Shown one piece after another: positions 15,254 through 22,496 of a DNA stretch of 64,000 bases; position 1 is the stretch's first letter, and each line of letters begins with the position of its first letter. The position numbers were made by a program, and so were the translations under genes. The stretch is taken from contig NZ_JACSGR010000001.1 in the NCBI RefSeq assembly GCF_016025525.2, positions 350,052 to 414,051 of the forward strand, read 5' to 3'. The stretch comes from Eikenella glucosivorans (GTDB lineage: Bacteria > Pseudomonadota > Gammaproteobacteria > Burkholderiales > Neisseriaceae). The notes below the pieces were generated by a model. It was not told the DNA's origin, searched no databases, and saw nothing but the letters and a program-made list of their open reading frames with translations.

Positions 15254-16896
15254 AATTGCCCCAGTAGTTGCTCTTGGCTGATGCGCCGCGTCAGCACCAC
15301 GCCCGGCTGGTAATTCTCAATACCGGCGGTAACCATTGCATATACCGCCGCACAGGCCGCATCAAACAAGTCGTCGCCGATTTTCGGGTTCGCCATCTTG
15401 TAGGTGTTGTAGGCAGCGTTTTTCGCCGGCGCCGATTTCACATTACCCAGTTGTCTGATAAACAGTGCAAAATCGCTGCTGTCGGCACCGATTTCATCCA
15501 ATCGGCTCGGCCCCCAACTGGTATTTGCCGCATTTTTTGTCCGTAGTGCGTCACTACCGTCGTCCACATACGGGATGGCGGCCTGCCCGTTATGAAAGGC
15601 GGTGCGCAGTAAGCTGGCCATATTGTGCTTGGTCATACCCTCGAAACGGATCGGGGCAAATGGCCAGTGCATCCATGTCGAAGCAGTCGATTGCCCATCA
15701 CCGATACTGCGTCGGTCGATATCGGTCAGACCGCGAGCAAACAGCATATCGTTCAGGTTGGTCAGCATACCTAAGCCATAGGCGTCGCCCATCGCGTAAT
15801 CCGGGCGGAAATACTCCCAAAAGCCGAACAGGTCACGCTGCACCACCGCATCATCAGTACCCGCCGGCCACGTTTTCACAAACGGGAAGGTAGCGAAATT
15901 CCCCACCTGCTCGCACACCACCAAGGCAGACTTGGAAGCATGTGCGCTCTCGCCGTGGCCGGAATGGTCATAACCGAAACTGAGCAAACCTTTTTTGCGG
16001 TAGCGGCCGCCGGGCAACGGGCAGGCTGCCTGCAAACCAGCCGACAAGCCCACCGCCATCGCGCGGCGAATGTATTTTTCCCAAATATGGTTCTGCGCCG
16101 AAGCGTTGATGCACAAGAACTGCCGAATCCACTCTGAATCCGGTAACTGTTCCTTCATCTCATCCACAAACGCCTGATTCAAGATCCCCAGTTCGATACC
16201 GAGATACACGTCTACCGGCGGCAATACATGGTAGCCACCGGTATCAATCAACTGGGTCAGCACGTCCGCCCCTTTATACACGCCGGTGATACGGATCTGC
16301 GGGTCGAAACTCACCGAGCTGTCCACCCCAAGGCGTCGAGCCGAACCCAGCATCGGTAGGAAGCGGGAAAATAGCCGGTCGGCCGGCATGTCGTCGATTT
16401 CTTCCAGCGAACCGATACTCAGGCCGTCACCGTCAATTTGGCTCATGATGCCGTAGCAGACGGCCTTGCTGCCGTTGTGGAACTGGTAACGGGTATCGGC
16501 AATCTGTCGCCGCCCGGATTTATAGCCGATCCAACCACTTAAAATCGGGCTGCGTCGGATGGCATCGATGTGATACATCAGGTTGGTTTGGCTCTGCTGT
16601 AAGCGTGGCGCCACAATCCCTTCTTCTTGGAAAGGGGTAGTAGCCAAATATTCCAGGCAGTACATTTCTTTCACTGCAGTTTTACCGGTGCGGCGGCAGG
16701 AAAAATCCACCGTATTGCGGTGGTCGTCCATCTCCTGCATCTTCAACACCTGCATCGGGTCGAGATCGACGTTGTGCACATGCTTGTGCCACAGGGCATG
16801 CGGCTTGATGCCGGTAACCGGGTCGGGGCGGGCATAGCGCATGATTTCCCGTTCGGCACTATGTTGTATTTGGATGCGTTGGGCGGCGGTCGTCAT
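15250..16896 (-). CDS. Terminase large subunit
   Basis: The frame gives 548 aa from ATG 16896 (MTTAAQRIQIQ...), preceded by GGAGGAGG at good spacing; the 15-codon upstream extension is unlikely. The ATPase part has a Walker A-like SCRRTGKT (about residues 66-73) and a Walker B-like region LSIGSLEEIDDMP. The nuclease part has acidic motifs FGYDHSGHGE, DYAMGDAYGLGM and DDLFDAACAAVYAM, as expected for the RNase H-like domain. It cuts and pumps phage DNA through the portal. Its ATG overlaps the TGA of the Zn-ribbon gene. Confidence 0.88.
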   Translation of the reverse strand: MTTAAQRIQIQHSAEREIMRYARPDPVTGIKPHALWHKHVHNVDLDPMQVLKMQEMDDHRNTVDFSCRRTGKTAVKEMYCLEYLATTPFQEEGIVAPRLQQSQTNLMYHIDAIRRSPILSGWIGYKSGRRQIADTRYQFHNGSKAVCYGIMSQIDGDGLSIGSLEEIDDMPADRLFSRFLPMLGSARRLGVDSSVSFDPQIRITGVYKGADVLTQLIDTGGYHVLPPVDVYLGIELGILNQAFVDEMKEQLPDSEWIRQFLCINASAQNHIWEKYIRRAMAVGLSAGLQAACPLPGGRYRKKGLLSFGYDHSGHGESAHASKSALVVCEQVGNFATFPFVKTWPAGTDDAVVQRDLFGFWEYFRPDYAMGDAYGLGMLTNLNDMLFARGLTDIDRRSIGDGQSTASTWMHWPFAPIRFEGMTKHNMASLLRTAFHNGQAAIPYVDDGSDALRTKNAANTSWGPSRLDEIGADSSDFALFIRQLGNVKSAPAKNAAYNTYKMANPKIGDDLFDAACAAVYAMVTAGIENYQPGVVLTRRISQEQLLGQL

Positions 16897-17036
16897 GCAG
16901 CCTCCTCCTGTGGAGCCAACTGCGCCAAATAGGCCGCCCATTCCTCATAGCAGTCGCGGCATATGTCCAAATAATGCAGCTGCTCGTATTCCTCCAGTTT
17001 GGCACCGCAGTCGGCGCAGTATTCCGACGGCAGCAT
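16893..17036 (-). CDS. Small zinc-ribbon protein
   Basis: The frame gives 47 aa from ATG 17036, with AGGTGG upstream. Two CxxC pairs (CADC and CRDC, about 20 residues apart) make a treble-clef/zinc-ribbon. It is coupled at both ends (TGATG with the upstream gene, ATGA with the terminase). Small Zn-fingers in packaging blocks may assist DNA recognition; the function is not known. Upstream in-frame starts would overlap the whole previous gene and are less likely. Confidence 0.65.
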   Translation of the reverse strand: MLPSEYCADCGAKLEEYEQLHYLDICRDCYEEWAAYLAQLAPQEEAA

Positions 17037-17191
17037 CAATCCACCTTTAACCCGAAAAAACATACATAAAATACCGCGGCGAATACCAACCAACCGCAAT
17101 GCGGTACCCGTTCTTTCGCCGACAGATAGGCTACATACACGATTGCCACCTTACTCCCCAAAAACAGGGCACTGATTGCAAACTCTTTCAT
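17036..17191 (-). CDS. 51-aa hydrophobic membrane peptide
   Basis: A short gene from ATG 17191 to TGA 17038-17036 (MKEFAISALFLGSKVAIVYV...). Two hydrophobic stretches (about 4-22 and 33-47) flank a charged turn. The ATG overlaps the upstream stop (ATGA) and its own stop overlaps the Zn-ribbon ATG (TGATG), so the coding case is strong despite the length. Possibly holin-like or another small membrane protein; not recognised. Confidence 0.6.
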   Translation of the reverse strand: MKEFAISALFLGSKVAIVYVAYLSAKERVPHCGWLVFAAVFYVCFFGLKVD

Positions 17192-18138
17192 GATTTATCC
17201 CCGTTCTGCTGCCGGTATTCAACCAATACCGGGTCTTGCTGCTTGCGTGCGTTAGCGCGTTGCGCCAGCACTGCCAAGTTCTCCAGCGCTTTGGCACTGC
17301 GCTCGGAGAATTCCAAAAGCGACTGCTGGGTGGCGGCATCCTGTTTCAGGTGGCCTAATGCCTGCTCTTCCTGCTCGATGACTTTCGGTGTCATACCCAT
17401 ATCGGCCAGCGACAGACCGTTTTTGCTCAAGAAATCCTGCAGGCTTCGAATCAGTGGATGGGCGTGGACTTCGTAAATCACCTTCATCTCGCCGCTGGCC
17501 CGGTCGAGGTATTCGCCGATCACTACATTGCCTTCCTGATCCACCTTCCATGCCGGTGCGCGCAAAACCACCCCGTCCGCCACAATCGTCTGCAGTATCT
17601 GCTGGACGATGGCGGTGATGGCCGCCTGCATATCGGCATAAATCTCGGTCAAATACCGCGGGTCGCGCTGCTCGAACGCGGCGTGGTGCAGCATAAACAG
17701 CTGCGTCTGCTTTACGCAGGCCGGCTGGCTGCGGCAGTATTCGCGATCCACGGTGCAGGTGCGGCAGGCCGGGTAGCCGTCCGGCTTGGCCGGGAAATAG
17801 GTGGCGGTGCGGGCATTCATGCCGTGCTTGAGCGCATTGAAGCGGGTCCTTCGCGTTTCCTCCGGCGTCGGGTGGCCTTCCAGATTCTTACGCACCGCCG
17901 CCTTGCCTTCCGGCGTCTTCGGACCGGTGGCATTCGCCCAACCCTTCATTAGGTTGCGGTGCCAGGCCGCCTGGGCGCAGGTCTCCCCGCATTTCGGGCA
18001 GGCTGCCTGATAGGCAAACGGGTGCCACTCGCATTCAGGCGCATCCTGCACCGTTTGCGGGGCACACTCAAAAGTGTGCTTGCAGGCGGTGCAGCGGAAA
18101 ACAACGGTGTCGAGGGATTGGGAAGAATGGTCGGTCAT
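17188..18138 (-). CDS. Terminase small-subunit-like Zn-binding protein
   Basis: The frame gives 316 aa from ATG 18138 (MTDHSSQSLDTVV...). The first 75 residues have two CxxC pairs (CTAC, CPKC). A basic segment with KTPEGKAAVRKN and RRTRFNALKHGMNARTATYF and a CxxC (CRTC) follow. The C-terminal half is helical. First gene of the packaging unit, upstream of the terminase large subunit, as expected for the DNA-recognition subunit. The assignment is by position and the DNA-binding character. Confidence 0.62.
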   Translation of the reverse strand: MTDHSSQSLDTVVFRCTACKHTFECAPQTVQDAPECEWHPFAYQAACPKCGETCAQAAWHRNLMKGWANATGPKTPEGKAAVRKNLEGHPTPEETRRTRFNALKHGMNARTATYFPAKPDGYPACRTCTVDREYCRSQPACVKQTQLFMLHHAAFEQRDPRYLTEIYADMQAAITAIVQQILQTIVADGVVLRAPAWKVDQEGNVVIGEYLDRASGEMKVIYEVHAHPLIRSLQDFLSKNGLSLADMGMTPKVIEQEEQALGHLKQDAATQQSLLEFSERSAKALENLAVLAQRANARKQQDPVLVEYRQQNGDKS

Positions 18139-18165
18139 ACGGGTATTAAACGACCAAAGACAAGA

Positions 18166-18188
18166 ACAAAACAGGGGTATTTTTGGCA
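18166..18188 (-). promoter_or_regulatory. Shared 23-bp late-promoter-like element, copy 3
   Basis: This copy is identical to 11974-11996. It lies in the divergent gap between the packaging unit and the recombinase, 28 bp upstream of the first packaging gene. TTTAAT at 18150-18145 is a possible -10. Confidence 0.6.
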
Positions 18189-18230
18189 CAGGATAGGCAG
18201 TAAAATTTGCCCTGAACAGGAAAGGGAAGT

Positions 18231-19799
18231 ATGAAACGAGCAATTATCTACGTGCGGGTCAGCACTGCCCGCCAAGCCGATGAGGGCATTTCCATCGATG
18301 CCCAAACCGACCAATGTAAAAAGAAAGCCAAAGAGCTTGGCGCCAGCGTGTTGCAGATATTCCGCGATGAAGGCGTCACCGGCACTTCAGCCATGAAGCG
18401 CCAGGCATTTCAGCGCGCCATCCATTACTGCGCGGTAAACGATGTGGACTATTTCATTGTGTGGTCTACTTCGCGATTTGCCCGCAATAAGCTGGATGCC
18501 GCCAGTTACAAACTGCTGCTGCGCGAAAGTGGCACCCGCCTAGTGTATGCCTCAATGAATATCGATAGCGATACCGACGAAGGCTGGTTCACCGATTCGA
18601 TTATGGAGATTATGGATGAGCAGGTGTCGCGCCAAATCAGCCGAGACACCCGCCGCGCCATGCTGAAAAACGCGGAAGAAGGCTGGTTCAACGGCGGCCG
18701 TGCACCGTTCGGCTATCAAATTATGACTCAAAATAAACGCCGTAAACTGGTGCCGAACGATGCCGAAAAAACTCTAGTACAGGAAGCCTTCCGCCGCTTT
18801 GCCGCCGGAGAAAGCGCATTGGCAATTGCCCGTAGTTTTGCCAGCCGCGGCTATACCCGGCGCGGAGCGGAATGGCAGGCAGCCAGCCTGTCACATATGC
18901 TGAAGAACCGTGTCTATCTCGGACAAACTGTGTATAACAAAACCAGTAACCGTAAAACCAATCCGCCAGAAGACTGGGTAATACGCCAAACCCACGAGCC
19001 GCTGATCTCGGAAGAGGAATTTGAAAACGCTCAGCGGCGTTTCCAGCCTCGTCATGTGGCGGCAGGCAGCCCTTCTAGCAGCTTCCTGTTTACTGGATTA
19101 TTGCGATGCGGTCGATGTGGCAAGGCGATGGTTATTGAGACTGCGACCAGCAAAACTAAGCGCCGCTACAATTACTACAATTGCAGTGGAGCCCGCAAAG
19201 GCTGCGACTGCATCATGCGGCGTATCCCTGCCGAAAAGATAGATGACTACCTGCTCAATATCGTTATCGACAAATTGCTTACTCAAGATGTAGTCAGTGA
19301 TTTCATCGGCAAAGCTTATCAAAAGTATGCTGAAAAACGTGCCGGGGATGCCCAGCAGCGTAAACTGCTGCAAAGCGAACTGACCGAACTGCGCCGCCGC
19401 CGCAATGCTCTATTTGAATTGGTCGAATCTGGGCTGACTGGTTCAGACAGCCGCTCCCTGCTTGAGCGACTGGCCGGCTATGATGAACGGGAGCAAATCC
19501 TGCTCGTCGAACTTGATAAGCTAGATTCTGCACCAAGTGTTGAGAAAATTCCTGAAATTGATATTGATAGCGCCCTAACCACACTAAAAAATATCATTTT
19601 AAACACAAGAAATGCAAAAAAGCTCCGCATTCTATTGCAGAGCTTTATCCAAAAAATCGATGTCAATCCTACCGATGTAGTTATTCACTACCACCCAGAA
19701 CGGGTTATTCATGATTCCACTGGGGTTCATAGTACGAAAGGTTGGCACGCCCACGGGGATTCGAACCCCGGTTGCCGCCGTGAAAGGGCAGTGTCCTAG
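18231..19799 (+). CDS. Large serine recombinase (prophage integrase)
   Basis: This is 522 aa. The N-terminal resolvase-type catalytic domain (about 1-150) has the nucleophile serine in VRVSTARQ and the conserved STSRFARN, followed by the recombinase domain (about 165-270). A zinc ribbon (about 290-330: CGRC...CSGARKGCDC) and a coiled coil (about 365-420) complete a large serine integrase. It catalyses attP x attB integration. It is divergent from the packaging genes and is the only plus-strand phage gene seen. The last 18 codons and the stop (19743-19799) are the antisense of tRNA-Glu, so the coding end crosses the prophage-host junction. Confidence 0.93.
   Translation: MKRAIIYVRVSTARQADEGISIDAQTDQCKKKAKELGASVLQIFRDEGVTGTSAMKRQAFQRAIHYCAVNDVDYFIVWSTSRFARNKLDAASYKLLLRESGTRLVYASMNIDSDTDEGWFTDSIMEIMDEQVSRQISRDTRRAMLKNAEEGWFNGGRAPFGYQIMTQNKRRKLVPNDAEKTLVQEAFRRFAAGESALAIARSFASRGYTRRGAEWQAASLSHMLKNRVYLGQTVYNKTSNRKTNPPEDWVIRQTHEPLISEEEFENAQRRFQPRHVAAGSPSSSFLFTGLLRCGRCGKAMVIETATSKTKRRYNYYNCSGARKGCDCIMRRIPAEKIDDYLLNIVIDKLLTQDVVSDFIGKAYQKYAEKRAGDAQQRKLLQSELTELRRRRNALFELVESGLTGSDSRSLLERLAGYDEREQILLVELDKLDSAPSVEKIPEIDIDSALTTLKNIILNTRNAKKLRILLQSFIQKIDVNPTDVVIHYHPERVIHDSTGVHSTKGWHAHGDSNPGCRRERAVS
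19735..19799. other. Putative prophage-chromosome junction at tRNA-Glu
   Basis: Phage genes end here and an intact tRNA-Glu begins at 19743. The recombinase 3' end overlaps it. The exact core cannot be set because the other att site is outside the window. Confidence 0.45.
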
Positions 19800-19818
19800 G
19801 CCTCTAGACGATGGGCGC
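19743..19818 (-). tRNA. tRNA-Glu (UUC anticodon)
   Basis: This is a 76-nt cloverleaf on the minus strand with an encoded CCA end. It has anticodon TTC in CCCTTTCACGG, the T-arm CCGGGGTTCGAATCCCCG and the acceptor GCGCCCA/TGGGCGT. The first acceptor pair is G-U rather than G-C. A strong promoter lies 20-47 bases upstream. The gene seems to be the integration site of the adjacent prophage. Confidence 0.95.
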
Positions 19819-19837
19819 ATTCGCATGAGAGGCGCGC

Positions 19838-19865
19838 ATTATACTGATGCGCGCCAGGCTGTCAA
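19838..19865 (-). promoter_or_regulatory. Consensus sigma-70 promoter of tRNA-Glu
   Basis: The minus strand has TTGACA, a 16-bp spacer and TATAAT, then a GC-rich discriminator GCGCGCC, as expected for a stable RNA gene under stringent control. Confidence 0.85.
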
Positions 19866-19898
19866 GCGGTGCCGGGGATTGCTTGGCGGCCGGGGATT

Positions 19899-20000
19899 GA
19901 GCTTCGTTGAAGCCCACGTTTTTAGCTTCGCAGAAACTCAGCTTTACTTCGCAAAATATCGTTTTAGCGAAATTTGCTTCACTCATTTTCAGGTAGCCTG
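19899..20000. repeat. Modular GCTTCGCAGAAACT repeat with terminal DUS
   Basis: GAGCTTCGTTGAAGCCCACG, then TTTTTAGCTTCGCAGAAACT, then a run of TTCG-rich modules, ends at TTTTCAGGTAGCCTG. Related copies are at 21767, 26260, 28020, 33500, 36840, 38940, 39769 and 43180. Confidence 0.7.
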
Positions 20001-20060
20001 TTGCGCCAGCGGGGCTGCATGGGCAGTTTGGGAGAAACGGCAAACGGGCGGGATTGGCGG

Positions 20061-20066
20061 TATAAT
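20061..20066 (+). promoter_or_regulatory. -10 box of rdgC
   Basis: TATAAT lies 36 bases upstream of the rdgC ATG. No good -35 box is visible at 16-18 bp. Confidence 0.5.
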
Positions 20067-20101
20067 GCCGCGCTTTGAAACAAACGGAAGCAGCAAGCAA
20101 A

Positions 20102-21001
20102 ATGTGGTTTAAACAAGTCAGCTTTTACCCCCTGAGCAAAGACAAACTGCCGGATGTGGAAACCTTATCCGCCAAGCTGGAGGAGGCCGCGTTTGCGCCG
20201 CCGCAGGGCTTGGATTGGTTTGGCGAGGGCTTTGCGCCGCCGCAGGCTTTTTCGCCGGAATGGGTATTCCCCGCCGATTTCACGTGGGGCGTGGCGCTGA
20301 AAAAATCGGAAAAGGTGCTGCCGGCCGGCGTGATCCGCGAGATTTTGGAAGAGAAAGTGGCCGAAATCCAGGAAGCGGAGGCGCGCACGGTGGGGCGCAA
20401 GGAAAAGCAGGAGCTGAAAGAGCAGATTACCGACGACCTGCTGCCCCGCGCCTTTACCCGCAGCAGCAAAACCGAAGCCGTGTGCGACACGCGCAGCGGC
20501 TTTTTGCTGGTGAACCAGGCATCGGCCGCCCGTGCGGAAAACCTGCTGGCCAAGCTGCGTGAGGCTTTGGGCGGCTTGGAGGCCAAGCTGCCGAACACCA
20601 AACAATCGCCCTCTTCGCTGATGACCGAATGGCTGCTGCAAGGTGCCTGCGGCGGCGGCTTCGAGCTGGATGATATGTGCGAACTCAAGGGCGCGGGCGA
20701 TGCGGCGCCCACGGTGCGCGTGTCGAAGCAGGATTTGACCGCCGAAGAAGTGGTGCAGCATGTGAAAAACGGCAAAACGGTTACCCAGCTCGGGCTGGTG
20801 TGGCGCGAGCAGATTGCCTTTGTGCTCACTCAGGATTTCACGCTCAAGCGCATTCAGTATCTGGACGTGCTGCAGGAGGAGGCGGAAAGCCACGGCGACG
20901 ATGCGGCGAGCCTGGCCTTCGCTTCGCAGGTGCTGATGGCCGAGGGCTTGTCGGCGCTGCTGCACGAGCTGGTGGCGCTGCTGGGCGGCTGGCAGGATTG
21001 A
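20102..21001 (+). CDS. rdgC: Recombination-associated protein RdgC
   Basis: The frame gives 299 aa from ATG 20102 (MWFKQVSFYPLSK...); a start 9 codons upstream lacks a ribosome binding site. The N-terminus and the segments PEWVFPADFTWGVALKKSEK and MTEWLLQGACGGGFELDDMC are typical of RdgC. RdgC forms a ring-shaped dimer on double-stranded DNA and restrains RecA; in Neisseria it is linked to pilin antigenic variation. The length agrees with the family (about 300 aa). It is a single gene with its own -10 box and a DUS-pair terminator after it. Confidence 0.93.
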   Translation: MWFKQVSFYPLSKDKLPDVETLSAKLEEAAFAPPQGLDWFGEGFAPPQAFSPEWVFPADFTWGVALKKSEKVLPAGVIREILEEKVAEIQEAEARTVGRKEKQELKEQITDDLLPRAFTRSSKTEAVCDTRSGFLLVNQASAARAENLLAKLREALGGLEAKLPNTKQSPSSLMTEWLLQGACGGGFELDDMCELKGAGDAAPTVRVSKQDLTAEEVVQHVKNGKTVTQLGLVWREQIAFVLTQDFTLKRIQYLDVLQEEAESHGDDAASLAFASQVLMAEGLSALLHELVALLGGWQD

Positions 21002-21002
21002 G

Positions 21003-21042
21003 TTTTCAGGTAGCCTGCTGCGCCAAAAGGCTACCTGAAAAA
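21003..21042. terminator. DUS inverted pair after rdgC
   Basis: TTTTCAGGTAGCC and GGCTACCTGAAAA are separated by 14 bases. A stem with A/T-rich ends acts as a likely bidirectional terminator. Confidence 0.75.
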
Positions 21043-21064
21043 TATCAGCCAAAAGGAAGGCATA

Positions 21065-21730
21065 ATGACACAACAAGAATACGCGGAATATCTGTTCAAG
21101 CTCTTAGGCGAAGAGCCGCAACCTCCCGACCAATATGGCGGCTGGGAAGATTTCTTCTACGGCCTGTTCCAAAGCTTCATGCCCGGCGGCGAAGGCGTGG
21201 CTGCCGTGTTCGAACCGCTGGAACGCGGGCAGGAACTGCTGGCGCGTATTCTGCCTGTGTATCAAAGCACTTTCGAGCGCAACTCGGCAATCCTCGAAAG
21301 CGGTTATGCCCCCGGCTATTTCTGCCCGCCCGCGCAAAGTGAGGCCGAAGCGCAAAAAACCGGCGAGAAGCTGTTGGCCGGACTGCAAGAATTTGCCCGC
21401 TTTGCCGAAGACGAAGAATTGCTTGCCGCCCTCGCCGCCGTTAAAGAAATACGCTTCGGCAAGCCCGATGACGAATACAACGAAACGGCAGAGCTGCTTG
21501 GCGAAGCGTTTGACGAATGGCGGATTGGCAACACCGACCACGACAGCCCCGCACAAGTGCTGGCCGAAGCCTATTATTCGGTAAACTGCGACTACTATCT
21601 CGCCGCCTACCTGCAATACCCGCTATTCCGCAGCAAACCCGAGAGCGATTTCCTGCGCCCCTATTTTGATTTGTGGCAGCAGGGCTACGGCTTTGCCTTA
21701 GACAAAGACAGCCTGTATCTCACCCAATAA
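21065..21730 (+). CDS. Hypothetical acidic cytoplasmic protein
   Basis: This is 221 aa, soluble, strongly acidic and helical (QEYAEYLFKLLGEEPQPPDQ; ELLGEAFDEWRIGNTDHDSP). AAGGAAGG precedes the ATG by about 8 bases. There is no signal peptide or catalytic motif. I do not recognise the family. It is bounded on both sides by DUS terminators, so it is probably monocistronic. Confidence 0.75.
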   Translation: MTQQEYAEYLFKLLGEEPQPPDQYGGWEDFFYGLFQSFMPGGEGVAAVFEPLERGQELLARILPVYQSTFERNSAILESGYAPGYFCPPAQSEAEAQKTGEKLLAGLQEFARFAEDEELLAALAAVKEIRFGKPDDEYNETAELLGEAFDEWRIGNTDHDSPAQVLAEAYYSVNCDYYLAAYLQYPLFRSKPESDFLRPYFDLWQQGYGFALDKDSLYLTQ

Positions 21731-21740
21731 ACATCAGTAA

Positions 21741-21810
21741 AGGCTACCTGAAAACCAACCGGCAATTTTTAGCTGCGCAGAAACTCGCGAAGCTCGTTTT
21801 CAGGTAGCCT
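21741..21810. terminator. DUS inverted pair with GCTTCGCAGAAACT-like module between arms
   Basis: AGGCTACCTGAAAA (21741-21754) and TTTTCAGGTAGCCT (21797-21810) flank a short copy of the modular repeat. The long loop makes it a weaker terminator than the tight pairs. Confidence 0.6.
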
Positions 21811-21841
21811 CCAAGCAAAACCCCCAACATAGGACAACACC

Positions 21842-22408
21842 ATGAGCATCAAATCCGACCGCTGGATCCGCCGCATGGCCAAAGAACACGGCATGATCGA
21901 GCCCTTCGAACCCAATCAAATCAAAGAGCAAGACGGCCGCCGCATCATCTCCTACGGCACATCGAGCTACGGCTACGACATCCGCTGCGCCAACGAATTC
22001 AAAATTTTCACCAACATCAACAGCACCATCGTCGACCCGAAAAACTTCGACCCGAAAAACTTCGTTACCGTGGAAGACGACTGCTGCATCATCCCCCCCA
22101 ACTCCTTCGCCCTGGCGCGCACCGTGGAATACTTCCGTATCCCGCGCAACGTGCTCACCGTGTGCCTGGGCAAATCCACCTACGCCCGCTGCGGCATCAT
22201 CGTGAACGTCACCCCCTTCGAGCCCGAGTGGGAAGGCTACGTTACCCTCGAATTTTCCAACACCACCCCGCTGCCCGCCAAAATCTACGCCGGCGAAGGC
22301 GTGGCGCAGGTGCTCTTTTTCGAGAGCGACGAAGTGTGCGAAACCTCCTACAAAGACCGCAAAGGCAAATACATGGGGCAAACCGGCGTAACCCTGCCCA
22401 AGGCGTGA
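21842..22408 (+). CDS. dcd: dCTP deaminase
   Basis: This is 188 aa, the usual length. The start SIKSDRWIRRMAKEHGMIEP, the SSYGYDIR motif and the C-terminal half with EGYVTLEFSNTTPLPAKIYA GEG carry the nucleotide-binding and catalytic Glu residues of the family. Dcd converts dCTP to dUTP, the main source of dUMP for thymidylate synthesis in Gram-negative bacteria. It is monocistronic and convergent with purA across a shared terminator. Confidence 0.96.
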   Translation: MSIKSDRWIRRMAKEHGMIEPFEPNQIKEQDGRRIISYGTSSYGYDIRCANEFKIFTNINSTIVDPKNFDPKNFVTVEDDCCIIPPNSFALARTVEYFRIPRNVLTVCLGKSTYARCGIIVNVTPFEPEWEGYVTLEFSNTTPLPAKIYAGEGVAQVLFFESDEVCETSYKDRKGKYMGQTGVTLPKA

Positions 22409-22431
22409 AAGGCATCAGCCGCCGCCATGAT

Positions 22432-22475
22432 AAAGGCTACCTGAAAATCGAAAACCGGTTTTCAGGTAGCCTTTT
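22432..22475. terminator. Bidirectional DUS terminator between dcd and purA
   Basis: AAAGGCTACCTGAAAA and TTTTCAGGTAGCCTTT form a 16-bp stem with a 10-base loop, and both ends are A/T-rich. It serves both convergent genes. Confidence 0.88.
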
Positions 22476-22496
22476 AAGGTATCGGAATCTGGCGGT

